Assembly (NCBI RefSeq): GCF_000183135.1
Contig: NC_014734.1
Location: 1,550,001-1,614,000, forward strand
DNA from: Paludibacter propionicigenes WB4
Lineage (GTDB): Bacteria; Bacteroidota; Bacteroidia; Bacteroidales; Paludibacteraceae
Length of the DNA stretch: 64,000 nt
Direction: 5' to 3'
In this document: piece after piece, positions 35,227-45,493 of the stretch
Layout of the letters: each line of letters opens with the position of its first letter
Numbering within the stretch: position 1 is the stretch's first letter
Position numbers and translations under genes: made by a program
Notes under the pieces: model-generated
The model's database searches: none
What the model was told of the DNA's origin: nothing
Seen by the model: only the letters and a program-made list of their open reading frames with translations

Positions 35227-38226
35227 ATGGAGTACAATTTCAGAGAAATAGAACAAAAATGGCAAGCGTACTGGAAGAATAACAGCACCTACAAAACCGA
35301 TATCGATCAAAACAAACCTAAATATTATGTTTTGGATATGTTTCCGTACCCATCCGGAGCCGGTTTACATGTCGGTCATCCGCTGGGCTATATAGCTTCC
35401 GATATATTTAGTCGCTACAAACGTTTGAAAGGTTTCAATGTACTTCATCCTATGGGCTATGATGCTTACGGATTACCTGCTGAGCAATATGCCATACAAA
35501 CCGGTCAGCATCCGGCTGTTACTACCAAGAAAAACATCGCTCGCTATCGTGAGCAATTAGATAAAATCGGTTTCTGCTACGATTGGAGTCGAGAAATCCG
35601 GACTTGCGAACCCGATTACTATAAATGGACGCAATGGGCATTTATTCAAATGTTTAACTCCTATTTTTGTAACGATGAGCAACAAGCCAGACCAATAGCT
35701 GAACTGGTTGAAGTATTTGAACAGCAAGGAACGAAAGACTTAAACATTGCCTGTACCGTGGAACTGAGTTTCACCGCAGACGAATGGAAATCTAAAACAG
35801 AAAAAGAACAACAAGAAATATTACTCAATTACCGAATCGCCTATCTGGCCGACCTGAAAGTAAACTGGTGTCCTGCCCTCGGAACTGTATTGGCCAACGA
35901 TGAAGTAAGTGAAGGAGTTTCGGTTCGTGGCGGCCATCCCGTAGAACAACGTGTTATGCGCCAGTGGAGTTTACGGGTTTCTGCTTATGCACAACGCTTA
36001 CTCGATGGTTTGAATACCGTTGAATGGACTGACTCGCTGACAGAAACTCAGAAAAACTGGATAGGACGAAGCGAAGGTGCTGAACTGCGTTTTAAAATTA
36101 AAGGACAGGATTTCGACTTCGAAGTTTTCACTACCAGAGCTGATACCATTTATGGCGTAACTTTCATGGTGCTGGCACCTGAAAGTGAATTGGTGAAACA
36201 GCTTACTACTCCTGAACAAGCAACCGAAGTTCAGAATTACCTGGATGCCACAAAAAAACGTACAGAACGTGAGCGACTTGCCGATCGCCGAGTGACGGGA
36301 GTTTTCTCAGGATCGTATGCTATTAATCCGGTAAGTGGTACTGAAATTCCCGTTTGGATTTCAGATTATGTATTGGCCGGATACGGCACAGGAGCTATTA
36401 TGGCAGTTCCGGCACACGATAGCCGCGACTATGCATTTGCCAAACATTTTGATTTACCGATAATTCCACTTATTGAGGGTTGCGATGTAAGCGAAGAAAG
36501 TTTTGATGCTAAAGAAGGTATCATGATGAATTCAGGCTTTTTGAACGGACTTACCGTAAAAGAAGCCATTGCAAAAGCTAAAACATATATTGCTGAAAAT
36601 AAATTGGGTCGGGTAAAAGTAAATTTTCGTCTGCGCGATGCTATTTTCAGTCGTCAACGCTACTGGGGCGAACCATTCCCAGTTTACTACAAAGACGATA
36701 TGCCTTACATGCTCGACGAAAGTCGCTTACCGCTGGAATTGCCTGAAGTAGATAAATTTCTTCCAACAGAAAAAGGTGAGCCACCACTGGGACGTGCCAA
36801 GAACTGGCATACAGAAGATAATTTTCCACTGGAACTTTGCACCATGCCCGGATTTGCAGGATCGTCGGCATATTACCTGCGCTACATGGATCCTAAAAAC
36901 GACAAAGCATTGGTTAGCAAAGAAGCAAACGAATACTGGCGAAATGTGGATTTATATATCGGTGGAACCGAGCATGCTACCGGTCACTTGATTTACAGCC
37001 GTTTCTGGAATAAATTCTTGTTCGACTTAGGTCTGGTTTGCGAAGACGAACCTTTCAAAAAACTGATCAATCAGGGAATGATTCAGGGACGAAGCAATTT
37101 TGTGTATCGAATCTTATTCGTATTTAAATCTGGAGATAGACAGAGTCTTTTTATTTCTCAAAAATATTATGATGAAATTGAGAAAAATCCTCTTTATCCT
37201 TTCCCATTAAAATTAAAATATTGGTTTGATAATACAAGATTGGAAATAGAGAATCAATTAGGAAAATCTTATCTTTTAGAAAAAGGCGTTAACATTAATG
37301 ATTATTATTCAACAGAAGATCGAATTAACAATAAAGACTTAGAAACTACTATAGAAGAAATTCTATCGGAAGATATAAATGATGAGTTGCCTTTTGATGT
37401 GATAATCCAGAAACTTCATGTGGATGTAAATATTGTTTCTAACGATATATTGGATTTGGACAAATTCAAAGCATGGATGCCGGATTATGCCAATGCCGAA
37501 TTTATTCTGGAAGATGGTAAATATACCTGCGGATGGGCGGTTGAAAAGATGTCTAAATCAATGTACAATGTTGTGAATCCGGATGATATCGTTGAAAAAT
37601 TCGGTGCCGACACGCTTCGCCTTTATGAAATGTTCCTCGGACCGTTGGAGCAATCGAAACCCTGGGACACCAACGGAATTGATGGTGTGCACCGTTTCCT
37701 GAAACGCTTATGGAGCTTGTTTTACAAAGCCGAAGAATTTATCGTAACAGATGAAGTCCCTACGGCAGAAGAACTTAAAACATTGCATAAAACGATCAAG
37801 AAAATCACGTTCGACATCGAAAACTTCTCTTACAACACTTCGGTTTCGGCATTTATGATTTGTGTGAATGAGTTGTTTACACTGAAATGCAGTAAAAAAG
37901 CCATTTTGGAACCGCTTGCTATTTTGCTGGCACCATTTGCTCCGCATATTGCCGAAGAATTGTATCACGCTCTGGGCAATACTCAAACGGTGTGTGATGC
38001 TACATTCCCGGTATGTAACGAAGACTATCTGAAAGAATCGGCAGTAAAATATCCGATTTCATTTAACGGAAAAGTTCGGTTTACGTTGGAATTGCCTGCC
38101 GATATGAGCAAAGAAGATGTTGAAAAAACAGCTCTTTCCAACGAACAGACCTTGAAACAGCTGGCAGGACAGGCTCCGAAGAAAGTGATTGTCGTTCCCG
38201 GAAAAATAGTAAATATTGTCCTTTAA
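35227..38226 (+). CDS. leuS: leucyl-tRNA synthetase with a large extra insertion
   Basis: A 999-residue class Ia synthetase that charges tRNA-Leu. Catalytic core: [16 protein letters not shown] (HIGH-like HVGH at 48-51) and KMSKS at 774-778. The editing (CP1) domain contains [19 protein letters not shown] near residue 300 and [13 protein letters not shown] near residue 395. An abnormal, AT-rich stretch occupies about residues 630-729, between SNFVYRI and [11 protein letters not shown]; other Bacteroidetes LeuRS have only ~20-25 residues there. Adding ~75-80 residues explains the length of 999 against about 920-945. The synthetase motifs are intact, so it should be active. It is followed 12 bp later by a YitT gene in the same unit. 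Confidence 0.95.
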   Translation: MEYNFREIEQKWQAYWKNNSTYKTDIDQNKPKYYVLDMFPYPSGAGLHVGHPLGYIASDIFSRYKRLKGFNVLHPMGYDAYGLPAEQYAIQTGQHPAVTTKKNIARYREQLDKIGFCYDWSREIRTCEPDYYKWTQWAFIQMFNSYFCNDEQQARPIAELVEVFEQQGTKDLNIACTVELSFTADEWKSKTEKEQQEILLNYRIAYLADLKVNWCPALGTVLANDEVSEGVSVRGGHPVEQRVMRQWSLRVSAYAQRLLDGLNTVEWTDSLTETQKNWIGRSEGAELRFKIKGQDFDFEVFTTRADTIYGVTFMVLAPESELVKQLTTPEQATEVQNYLDATKKRTERERLADRRVTGVFSGSYAINPVSGTEIPVWISDYVLAGYGTGAIMAVPAHDSRDYAFAKHFDLPIIPLIEGCDVSEESFDAKEGIMMNSGFLNGLTVKEAIAKAKTYIAENKLGRVKVNFRLRDAIFSRQRYWGEPFPVYYKDDMPYMLDESRLPLELPEVDKFLPTEKGEPPLGRAKNWHTEDNFPLELCTMPGFAGSSAYYLRYMDPKNDKALVSKEANEYWRNVDLYIGGTEHATGHLIYSRFWNKFLFDLGLVCEDEPFKKLINQGMIQGRSNFVYRILFVFKSGDRQSLFISQKYYDEIEKNPLYPFPLKLKYWFDNTRLEIENQLGKSYLLEKGVNINDYYSTEDRINNKDLETTIEEILSEDINDELPFDVIIQKLHVDVNIVSNDILDLDKFKAWMPDYANAEFILEDGKYTCGWAVEKMSKSMYNVVNPDDIVEKFGADTLRLYEMFLGPLEQSKPWDTNGIDGVHRFLKRLWSLFYKAEEFIVTDEVPTAEELKTLHKTIKKITFDIENFSYNTSVSAFMICVNELFTLKCSKKAILEPLAILLAPFAPHIAEELYHALGNTQTVCDATFPVCNEDYLKESAVKYPISFNGKVRFTLELPADMSKEDVEKTALSNEQTLKQLAGQAPKKVIVVPGKIVNIVL

Positions 38227-38238
38227 ATTTAAAAAATT

Positions 38239-39123
38239 ATGAGTTTGAAATCGATAACTAAGCAAACGTGGGAAGACATCAGGGAATACATAATTATTGC
38301 CTTTGGACTTTTTATGTATGCTGGTGCGTGGAAAGCTTTTTTGTTACCTCATCAGATTGTAGGTGGCGGAGTTACCGGGGTGGGTGCATTGGTCTATTAT
38401 GCTACCGGATTGCCTATTTCGGTTACTTATTTCTCAATCAATGCAGTATTACTGTTGATAGCCATACGATCAATAGGACTTAAATTTAGTTTGAGAACCA
38501 TCTACGGTGTGGCCATAATGACTTTTTTCTTTTCCATTATTCCTCAGGCACCAACAGGAACTTTTGTCGGGAAAGATGATAACTTCATGGCTTGTATCAT
38601 AGGAGGATTGCTCTCCGGGGCTGGAATAGGGATAGTTTTTCTGGCCAACGGAAGTTCGGGAGGTACTGATATCATCGCTAAGGTAGTTAACAAATATCGC
38701 AATATTACCCTGGGTCGTATTTTGCTATATTGCGATGTATTGATTATTTCATCCTCATATTTTCTGAAAGTAGGTAGCGTAGAGCGAATTGTATACGGAC
38801 TTACTCAGCTTGCGGTAGCTACTATTGCTGTGGATATGGTGATAAATGGTGTACGCCAGTCGGTTCAGTTTTTTATATTTTCGACTCATTACGAGAAAAT
38901 TGCAACCCGAATTAATCAGGAAGTAAACAGAGGAGTAACTATTTTGGATGGAATGGGCTGGTATTCAAAAGAACCGGTCAAAGTGATAACAGTTATTGCC
39001 CGTAAAAATGAATCCATCAAAATATTCCGGATTGTGAAGGAGGAAGATCCAAATGCCTTTATTTCGCAATCTTCTGCTATTGGAGTTTATGGTCGGGGAT
39101 TTGATGTTATAAAAGGGAAATAA
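38239..39123 (+). CDS. YitT family membrane protein (DUF161/DUF2179)
   Basis: A 294-residue protein with about five N-terminal membrane helices (FGLFMYAGAWKAFLLP then QIVGGGVTGVGALVYYATGLP, the typical YitT opening) and a cytoplasmic DUF2179 C-terminus (INQEVNRGVTILDGMGWYSKEPVKVITVIARKNE). The G-G-V-T-G motif and NGSSGGTDIIAKVV near residue 140 are family features. Function unknown; sometimes proposed as a transporter. It lies between leuS (12-bp gap) and a flippase gene (5-bp gap). Confidence 0.9.
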   Translation: MSLKSITKQTWEDIREYIIIAFGLFMYAGAWKAFLLPHQIVGGGVTGVGALVYYATGLPISVTYFSINAVLLLIAIRSIGLKFSLRTIYGVAIMTFFFSIIPQAPTGTFVGKDDNFMACIIGGLLSGAGIGIVFLANGSSGGTDIIAKVVNKYRNITLGRILLYCDVLIISSSYFLKVGSVERIVYGLTQLAVATIAVDMVINGVRQSVQFFIFSTHYEKIATRINQEVNRGVTILDGMGWYSKEPVKVITVIARKNESIKIFRIVKEEDPNAFISQSSAIGVYGRGFDVIKGK

Positions 39124-39128
39124 CGGAG

Positions 39129-40589
39129 ATGAGCGATAATCTAAAACAAAAAATGCTGGGAGCTTTAATCTGGAGCGCAGTCGACAGGTTTGGTCAGCAA
39201 ATTGTTCAGTTTGTAATCGTATTATTTTTAGGTAGACTCATTATTCCAGCTGATTTTGGTTTAATTGGAGACATAATGCTCTTTGTAGCTCTATCCAATA
39301 CCTTGGTCGATAGTGGATTTGTGCAGGCACTGGTTCGGAAACAGGATGTATCTGAGACGGATTATAATTCTGTTTTCTACTTTAATGTACTTATCGGGAT
39401 TGTTCTTTATATCGTTTTATTCTTCTCGGCTCCGCTTATTGCTGATTTTTACAAAGAACCGAAATTAATTGAAATTTGTCGGGTTGTCTTCGTTGGTATA
39501 TTATTTAACGCGTTATACCTGATTCCTGTAGCAAAGATGACCAGGAAAATCGACTTTAAAAACAGTGCCAAAATCAATATTATATCAGTCACTGTAAGTG
39601 GAGCAACCGGAATTTGTCTTGCTTTCTTCGACGCTGGAGTTTGGGCACTTGTGGCACAACAAGTTTTATTTCATTTCATCAGAATGATTTTACTTTATGG
39701 TTTTGTAAAATGGAAACCAAAAGGAACCTTCTCCTTTGATGTAATTCGCGATCTATGGGGATTCAGCGTAAACCTATTGGGAACCTCCATTTTAAATATG
39801 ATTTTCAATAATTTGTATTTTGTGATTATTGGAAAATTCTATACAAAAAATCAGGTTGGGCTCTATTATCAGGCAAATAAACTCAACGAAACTACCAACT
39901 ATAGCTTCCAGACAATACTCGTAGGAAGTACATACGCGCTTTTGGTAAAAATACAAAATGATGATGAACGGTTTAGACGGGTTTTCAGGGAAATTGCCAA
40001 GAAAACATCATTGATTACCTTTCCCGTTATGCTTTGTTTAATTGCTGTAGCCAAGCCTCTAATATCCATAATATTACCTCCGATTTGGCAACCTGCGATA
40101 CCGTATTTTCAATTACTCTGTCTGGCCACACTTTTGCAACCGCTTTACACTCTGAACACAAGTGCTTTAAATGCAAGAGGTCAGGCAAAATTTACTTTTC
40201 GGATTGAATTTATCAAAAAAGCATTAATCAGCGTTTCAGCAATCGTAACATTTCGACTTGGTATTACAGCTATACTTGTAGGATATGCAATTAGTTGTGC
40301 AATAGCTTATTTAATTTCAGTATTATACCTAAAAAAAGACTTGCATCATTATATAAAACACCAACTATCTGACTTTGTAAACAGCATGGCGTTTGGTGTC
40401 GGCATGGCTTTCGTTATCTGGCTCATACAGTTTTTGATTAGCAATAAGTATTTTCTGCTATCAACTCAGTTGGTATGCGCGGCAATTATTTATTTCGGAT
40501 ACATCAGATTCTTCCAAACAGAAACGTATTATAAGGCTCTCAATCAGGTGCAATCAAGCATAAAATCCTTTACAAATTCAACGAAGTAA
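39129..40589 (+). CDS. lipopolysaccharide flippase (WzxC/MOP family)
   Basis: A 486-residue protein with twelve or so membrane segments. The opening LGALIWSAVDRFGQQIVQFV then LGRLIIPADFGLIGDIMLF is typical of the WzxC/AmsL/TuaB branch, different from the Wzx at 7.5-8.8 kb. A second conserved passage is VDSGFVQALVRKQDVSETDYNS near residue 60. It would translocate lipid-linked glycans. It lies 5 bp after the YitT gene and 2 bp before the next glycosyltransferase. Confidence 0.87.
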   Translation: MSDNLKQKMLGALIWSAVDRFGQQIVQFVIVLFLGRLIIPADFGLIGDIMLFVALSNTLVDSGFVQALVRKQDVSETDYNSVFYFNVLIGIVLYIVLFFSAPLIADFYKEPKLIEICRVVFVGILFNALYLIPVAKMTRKIDFKNSAKINIISVTVSGATGICLAFFDAGVWALVAQQVLFHFIRMILLYGFVKWKPKGTFSFDVIRDLWGFSVNLLGTSILNMIFNNLYFVIIGKFYTKNQVGLYYQANKLNETTNYSFQTILVGSTYALLVKIQNDDERFRRVFREIAKKTSLITFPVMLCLIAVAKPLISIILPPIWQPAIPYFQLLCLATLLQPLYTLNTSALNARGQAKFTFRIEFIKKALISVSAIVTFRLGITAILVGYAISCAIAYLISVLYLKKDLHHYIKHQLSDFVNSMAFGVGMAFVIWLIQFLISNKYFLLSTQLVCAAIIYFGYIRFFQTETYYKALNQVQSSIKSFTNSTK

Positions 40590-40591
40590 CT

Positions 40592-41809
40592 ATGCGACTT
40601 TTCCTTTTCACAAACACATTTCCACACGGATTTTCGGAAGCCTTTCTCGAAAGCGAGCTTCCATTTCTTTCGGAAAAATTTGAAAAGGTAACAATAATCC
40701 CTCTGCATAAAGAATCCGGTGGCAGAACGTTGGCAACCAACGTAGAAGTTTGGAATCCGATTATAGGATTCAATCCAAATGAGAAATTCAACTTGCTCAC
40801 TAACGGACTATTCAACTTAGCTCCAACTAGATTTGCAATCAAAGAATTTTTCAACAAGAAAGTATATCTGAGCCGAAAAAAAACATGGAATTTCTTCACC
40901 TCACTCCTGTTATTCCGCTCGATGTTCTCGAATGTCGGATTATGGAAACAGTTAGAAACTAAAATTAAACCCGAAGATAAACTCTATTTTTACTGGGGCG
41001 ATAAATCTGTTTTGATGTTGCCTACTTTAAAAAGTAGAATTAGCAATACCTCGCTAGTGAGATTTCATCGGACGGATCTGTATGAGTATGCCAAAGGAGG
41101 ATATATCCCCTTCAGAGACTACGTATTTCCTTCTATCGACCGGTTTCTGCCTATATCGCTCGATGGAGAAAAGTATTTGCTAAAGCATTATGCTAATCTG
41201 CTAAATAAGGAGCAGATTAGAGTTTGTCGATTGGGAGTTTTTGACAATGGAACTAATCCAGACCGAGATACCGATACCATTTTCCATTTGGTGAGTTGCT
41301 CTTACATGGTACCGGTTAAACGTATCTCGCTGATTATTTATGCATTAAAGTCTATAGATTTTCAACTAAAGTGGACACATATAGGAACCGGACAGTTACA
41401 CTCGCAGTTAGAAAACAGTGCTGCCCAACTGCCTGCTAACATTCAGGTAGAATTCGCCGGAGCGCTTTCCAACAATGAAGTGCTGGCGTTTTACCAACAA
41501 AAGCATGTTGATTTATTTATTAATGTAAGCGCCAGTGAAGGAGTACCGGTTTCGATTATGGAGGCACTTTCATTCGGGATTCCGGTAATAGCCACCAACG
41601 TTGGCGGAACCTCTGAAATTGTAAACAATCAAGTGGGAAAATTACTTAAGCCCGACATATCTGCTGACGAAATCGCAAAAACAATTCAGCAGCTTGCCAA
41701 CCAGGATTTGGCCGAATTGAGAAAAAATGCCAGAACCCGGTGGAATGATGTCTGCAATGCAAAAGAGAACTATTCCCGATTTGTAGAGTTTCTTTCGTCT
41801 GACAATTAA
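40592..41809 (+). CDS. glycosyltransferase family 4
   Basis: A 405-residue GT-B transferase. The N-terminus FLFTNTFPHGFSEAFLESEL is the acceptor-domain opening of this branch. The C-terminal domain carries the donor-site motif VSASEGVPVSIMEALSFGIPVIA near residue 310, with the E-x7-E pair (EGVPVSIME) and ATNVGGTSEIVNN. Specificity is unknown. It is the last gene of the leuS unit and its stop converges on the fucosyltransferase-like gene with only 21 bp between; I see no terminator in that gap. Confidence 0.86.
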   Translation: MRLFLFTNTFPHGFSEAFLESELPFLSEKFEKVTIIPLHKESGGRTLATNVEVWNPIIGFNPNEKFNLLTNGLFNLAPTRFAIKEFFNKKVYLSRKKTWNFFTSLLLFRSMFSNVGLWKQLETKIKPEDKLYFYWGDKSVLMLPTLKSRISNTSLVRFHRTDLYEYAKGGYIPFRDYVFPSIDRFLPISLDGEKYLLKHYANLLNKEQIRVCRLGVFDNGTNPDRDTDTIFHLVSCSYMVPVKRISLIIYALKSIDFQLKWTHIGTGQLHSQLENSAAQLPANIQVEFAGALSNNEVLAFYQQKHVDLFINVSASEGVPVSIMEALSFGIPVIATNVGGTSEIVNNQVGKLLKPDISADEIAKTIQQLANQDLAELRKNARTRWNDVCNAKENYSRFVEFLSSDN

Positions 41810-41830
41810 TCAATCGAAATGAACTAAATC

Positions 41831-42721
41831 TTATATCCGGTTATAGTTATATTTCAATCCATCCACATACCTGAATCCGGTTTCGTCAAGTATCATGCTT
41901 TGACCGCTTTCAAAGTAAAACAATGACACAACCTTAGAGAAATCTTTTAAGGTTGGTACTTCTTCTCTCGACAATAAAAAGCGAATAGGGATATTGCCAA
42001 TGAAAGCAGCCCACTGAGAATAAGTACTGGTTGGACCCATAATATAATCACACTTCGACAAGGCATAAATATCTTTCTCCGAACTGGAATTTGCCAGCGT
42101 AAAGTACTTTATTCCTAAATAGTTTTCAGCCTTAATATGCTCATTAGAGGCAATATAAAAACTAGCGGTCTTGCCTTGTTCTTTCAACTCTGCATCAATT
42201 GCCTTAATCCATTTGGAGTACAACTCATCTGAAAAGTAGTATTTGCCGTTAATCCATTTTTGATAATCGCCTCTACGGATATGCACACCTACAATTACCT
42301 CATTATCTTTTCTTTTAGCCTCAAACACAGCATTTACATGTTCGACAATTTCGTCCGAGTATCCAAATATTTTACAAATCTCCCCTTTATGTTTAGCAAT
42401 CAGGTCGCCACTTACCATGTGCCTTGATCTCCAGCCTTGTATAAATTTAACACTTGTCTTGGAATTCAAATCTCTTAAACGTGCAGGAATTATTCCTAAC
42501 TTACTTAGCTTGCTAAGAATCTTGAAAAGTATTGCCCATTTACCTTTAATTCCATAAAATCTGATTAAAGGGTTTTCATTGATGTGAGGAAAAAAATGAA
42601 TATAGTCGCCAAAATATATAAAAATCATTTTTTCGTTGTTCTCTAAACTGTAAGCAATTGATGGTACAGCCGACCATATCCTGTTGCTCATTTGCCCTAT
42701 TTTGTCGTAAACTATTATCAT
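41831..42721 (-). CDS. fucosyltransferase-like protein (GT11-type)
   Basis: A 296-residue protein. The HxRRGDY motif appears as VGVHIRRGDYQKWINGKYYF near residue 147, a key feature of alpha-1,2-fucosyltransferases that bind GDP-fucose; the usual second region shows DYIMGPTSTYSQWAAFIGN near residue 228, as in GT11 proteins. The N-terminal GQMSNRIWSAVPSIAYSLE is an aligned, shifted variant of the G-x-G-N-Q opening. Donor and linkage are inferred from family only. End of the gltX-led unit. Confidence 0.78.
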   Translation of the reverse strand: MIIVYDKIGQMSNRIWSAVPSIAYSLENNEKMIFIYFGDYIHFFPHINENPLIRFYGIKGKWAILFKILSKLSKLGIIPARLRDLNSKTSVKFIQGWRSRHMVSGDLIAKHKGEICKIFGYSDEIVEHVNAVFEAKRKDNEVIVGVHIRRGDYQKWINGKYYFSDELYSKWIKAIDAELKEQGKTASFYIASNEHIKAENYLGIKYFTLANSSSEKDIYALSKCDYIMGPTSTYSQWAAFIGNIPIRFLLSREEVPTLKDFSKVVSLFYFESGQSMILDETGFRYVDGLKYNYNRI

Positions 42722-42771
42722 TGTGTATATTAGTTTATAGCTGAAATTTTTAATATTTATACCTAATCTTT

Positions 42772-43770
42772 TTAATCAAGACTATAAAATCTATGTTTTT
42801 GCAACCTTAGCTTCAGGTATTTTCCAGGGTTAGCGCTTTCTGTTCCAATAAAAAAAGCTGAATTAGCAAGGATTTGGATAGACGCAAACAATCTGATAAT
42901 CTTTGCCTTGCGCTCATCATCTGTTTCGGACTTAAACGACTCGTTAAAGTAGCCTCTTTCTTCTTTCGAACAGAGAGTATAGATCTGAAATTGAGGAAAA
43001 ACAGCATTGATATTATCAATAATTCTGTAATCATCAGTCAAAACAAATACAGCGTTGGTATCAACAAATGATTTTTTCTTTCGGATAAGAGTTTGAAAAT
43101 AAAGCTTATAATCCAATAAAGAATTTTCCATAAACTTATCACCTCCACGAATTTGCATTCCGAAATAATTGACAGGCAACTTTTGCCCGTCTATAAGCTT
43201 TTGAACTTCTGCTTCAGTGTGCTCATTAAATTGCCAAATCAATTTGTCAAGCTGTTTCATTAAATCAAAAATAGTACCCTTGTATAGACCGGGTATTTCT
43301 ATTCTTTTGGTAACATCCATTTCCTGAAAACTACTCCACAAATCATACGTGAAGTAGTCAAACCCGTGCTCTTTTTTTAAATCTTTTACTACCTGCGGTT
43401 CTTGGTAAAATAGTGAATATTGAAGCAGATGACCGTAGGTTTTCCTGTATTTCAGAGTAACCAGCAAACCCCGCACATACTTGGCAAAACTACGGGTAAT
43501 ACTTCTTTCCAGAAATCTTTTATTATACTGACTGTGAAAACTATCAGTAACCTCTTCGGTAAAAGAATCAAAAAAATCCTGCCAACCTTTTTCGTAAACA
43601 AAACTGGCATCGGCAGAATATAATACAAACTGTATTTTATGTTGGAGACAATACGCCATAGCTTTGATCATATTGTTATACTCCGAGAAAAAACCGGATC
43701 CGGTTCCTAAATGAAAAATCAATTTCTTAGAAAAAGATTTATTTAAACGCTGATAATCATTTAAATCCAT
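42772..43770 (-). CDS. fucosyltransferase-fold protein (FGMQIRGGDK motif)
   Basis: A 332-residue protein whose central YFGMQIRGGDKFMENS (near residue 207) is the R-x-G-D-K motif of the alpha-1,6- and protein O-fucosyltransferase fold (GT23/GT65/GT68 type, NodZ-like). The later FVLTDDYRIIDNI and NSAFFIGTESANPGKYLKLR (donor-site Ser region) fit that fold. No signal peptide or helix. Donor probably GDP-linked; this is inference, and the family was not identified further. It has a 50-bp gap before the GT11-like gene and 21 bp from a GT2. Confidence 0.65.
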   Translation of the reverse strand: MDLNDYQRLNKSFSKKLIFHLGTGSGFFSEYNNMIKAMAYCLQHKIQFVLYSADASFVYEKGWQDFFDSFTEEVTDSFHSQYNKRFLERSITRSFAKYVRGLLVTLKYRKTYGHLLQYSLFYQEPQVVKDLKKEHGFDYFTYDLWSSFQEMDVTKRIEIPGLYKGTIFDLMKQLDKLIWQFNEHTEAEVQKLIDGQKLPVNYFGMQIRGGDKFMENSLLDYKLYFQTLIRKKKSFVDTNAVFVLTDDYRIIDNINAVFPQFQIYTLCSKEERGYFNESFKSETDDERKAKIIRLFASIQILANSAFFIGTESANPGKYLKLRLQKHRFYSLD

Positions 43771-43791
43771 AGTCTCATTCCTTTAAGGTGT

Positions 43792-44814
43792 TCATTTATA
43801 GCTAACTCGTCCTATCTTTTTTGTAAACTTTTCAATATCCGAATGAAGCAGACTAAAGCAGAAACCAACCAACGAACGGAGTTTCCAAAGAGGCTCATTC
43901 AGTCCAAAATTAAAAATCGATTTCAGATAATCTTTTCTTGCCCCGGAAAAATCTTTCCGAATTAACTTATACCGCCCGGAACGTGAATAGATGATTACAA
44001 AGAGCTTTCTGTAATGTTTCTTTATCACAGACAAATTAATGTGCTGATTAGCAAATATATCTTGATGTTGATTAAAGAATTCAACAGTCAGATTATAAAA
44101 CCCTTTGTACATTTCTACCGTCAGAGTCTTAGTTATTTGATTAGAGTTTATCCGCCATTTGCCCAACGGTACATCAATGTACTCAAAGGTACCCTGAGTT
44201 GAGAGTTCTACCCACGTAGGTAAATCCACCAAAGGTAAATTATGATTTTGAATAAAACCTCCAATTTTGTCCAATGCATCACGACGAATAAATACCGTCA
44301 ATGCCGGGAAGTAAAACTGATGAAACAACAGATTTATAGAAGCTGACATAACCGGTTCGTTTCTTAAATCCTGTCCATACCTTGCTTCAACATCCGGCGT
44401 AGGATACAAGTCTCGGTCATTGGTTACATCGGTAGTTCTGTATGCTTTTCCCCAACACAATACAGCTTGTTTGTTTTCTTCCAGCGCATTTACCTGGATT
44501 TCGAGTTTCTCGGGCAACCAGACATCATCTCCCTCCAACACTGCCGCATACGAACCTGAAGATTTTGCCAATGCAAAATTATAAGTCTCAGCCAAACGAT
44601 AAATCCCAACATTCTCTTGAGTAAATACCTTCACTCTACTGTCTTTTTCGGCAAAAGATTGAGCAATGGAATATGTATTATCAGTACTTCCATCGTCTAC
44701 TATAATCATCTCCCAATTGTCATAAGTTTGTTGTTGTACAGAACAAATGCAATCGGCAATAAACGATTGATGATTATAGGTTGGTGTAATTATCGAAACT
44801 AAAGGTTTATTCAT
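43792..44814 (-). CDS. glycosyltransferase family 2
   Basis: A 340-residue GT-A transferase. N-terminal VSIITPTYNHQSFIADCICS, WEMIIVDDGSTDNTYSIA (DDGSTDNT near residue 40) and the metal-binding YAAVLEGDDVWLPEKL (EGDD near residue 94) are textbook GT2. The C-terminal part is shorter and hydrophilic. Its start overlaps the upstream methyltransferase stop by one base (TGATG), so it is translationally coupled. Sugar unknown. Confidence 0.88.
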   Translation of the reverse strand: MNKPLVSIITPTYNHQSFIADCICSVQQQTYDNWEMIIVDDGSTDNTYSIAQSFAEKDSRVKVFTQENVGIYRLAETYNFALAKSSGSYAAVLEGDDVWLPEKLEIQVNALEENKQAVLCWGKAYRTTDVTNDRDLYPTPDVEARYGQDLRNEPVMSASINLLFHQFYFPALTVFIRRDALDKIGGFIQNHNLPLVDLPTWVELSTQGTFEYIDVPLGKWRINSNQITKTLTVEMYKGFYNLTVEFFNQHQDIFANQHINLSVIKKHYRKLFVIIYSRSGRYKLIRKDFSGARKDYLKSIFNFGLNEPLWKLRSLVGFCFSLLHSDIEKFTKKIGRVSYK

Positions 44815-45476
44815 CAGCGAATTGGTTTAGCCACAGTTGCGAATTGTTTATATCGGGCATCTTCTAAAAAGCCAAAAGTTAATCCAATAAATAATTTTTC
44901 CTTCCAGCTTTTGCAAGGTTTTAACCCCTCATGAACAAGCACTTCATACCCTTGTTCTTTGAACATTCTCCTGATGCTCTTAGTGGTAAAAAAACGAATA
45001 TGAGTATCGTCCAGAATTCCACCAACTGCTTTGTATTCAAACTCTCCTTGAAATAAAATTTCAGTAATCAGGTTAGATATGTATCTGAAATTCGGAATAG
45101 AACTAACTAAAACACCATCATCGGACAACAAAGATTTTACCAACCGAATGGTATCCCACGGAGAATACATATGCTCTAACACATCATTAAAAATCACACA
45201 GTCAAAATGATTTTTGGGCAGTTGCTCAAAAACGGTATCAAAATCACCGATTAAAACGAACGTACAAACTTCCGTCGCTTTTTGAGCTGCTTCTTCATTC
45301 ATCTCCACACCCCATATCTCCCTGTCCTCTCTGTTCAAGGTCGAGCAAAACTGCCCTGCTCCACAACCTACCTCCAGAATCCTTTTTGCATTATCGGGGA
45401 TATACTTAAGCATCTCTCTCCGTTGATTATGAAAATAACCACCCATTAATTTTATCTCTGTTGACTGATCTGACAT
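44814..45476 (-). CDS. class I SAM-dependent methyltransferase
   Basis: A 220-residue methyltransferase. The SAM-binding glycine motif is AKRILEVGCGAGQFCSTLN near residue 30. Motif II is FDCVIFNDVLEHMYSPWDTI near residue 90, typical of Methyltransf_23. It is coupled to a GT2 gene and follows wecB by 17 bp, so it probably methylates a sugar or a lipid-linked glycan terminus. A different MT (47884-48669) has the same domain type in this cluster. Confidence 0.86.
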   Translation of the reverse strand: MSDQSTEIKLMGGYFHNQRREMLKYIPDNAKRILEVGCGAGQFCSTLNREDREIWGVEMNEEAAQKATEVCTFVLIGDFDTVFEQLPKNHFDCVIFNDVLEHMYSPWDTIRLVKSLLSDDGVLVSSIPNFRYISNLITEILFQGEFEYKAVGGILDDTHIRFFTTKSIRRMFKEQGYEVLVHEGLKPCKSWKEKLFIGLTFGFLEDARYKQFATVAKPIR

Positions 45477-45493
45477 TTTGCGTAATCTGTTTA

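Noticed and set aside
37113-37413. Intein or group I intron in leuS
   Set aside because: The frame is open throughout, with no splice-junction Cys/His-Asn motifs and no homing endonuclease motif.
41810-41830. A small RNA or terminator between the converging glycan units
   Set aside because: The 21-bp gap has no inverted repeat or promoter-like sequence.
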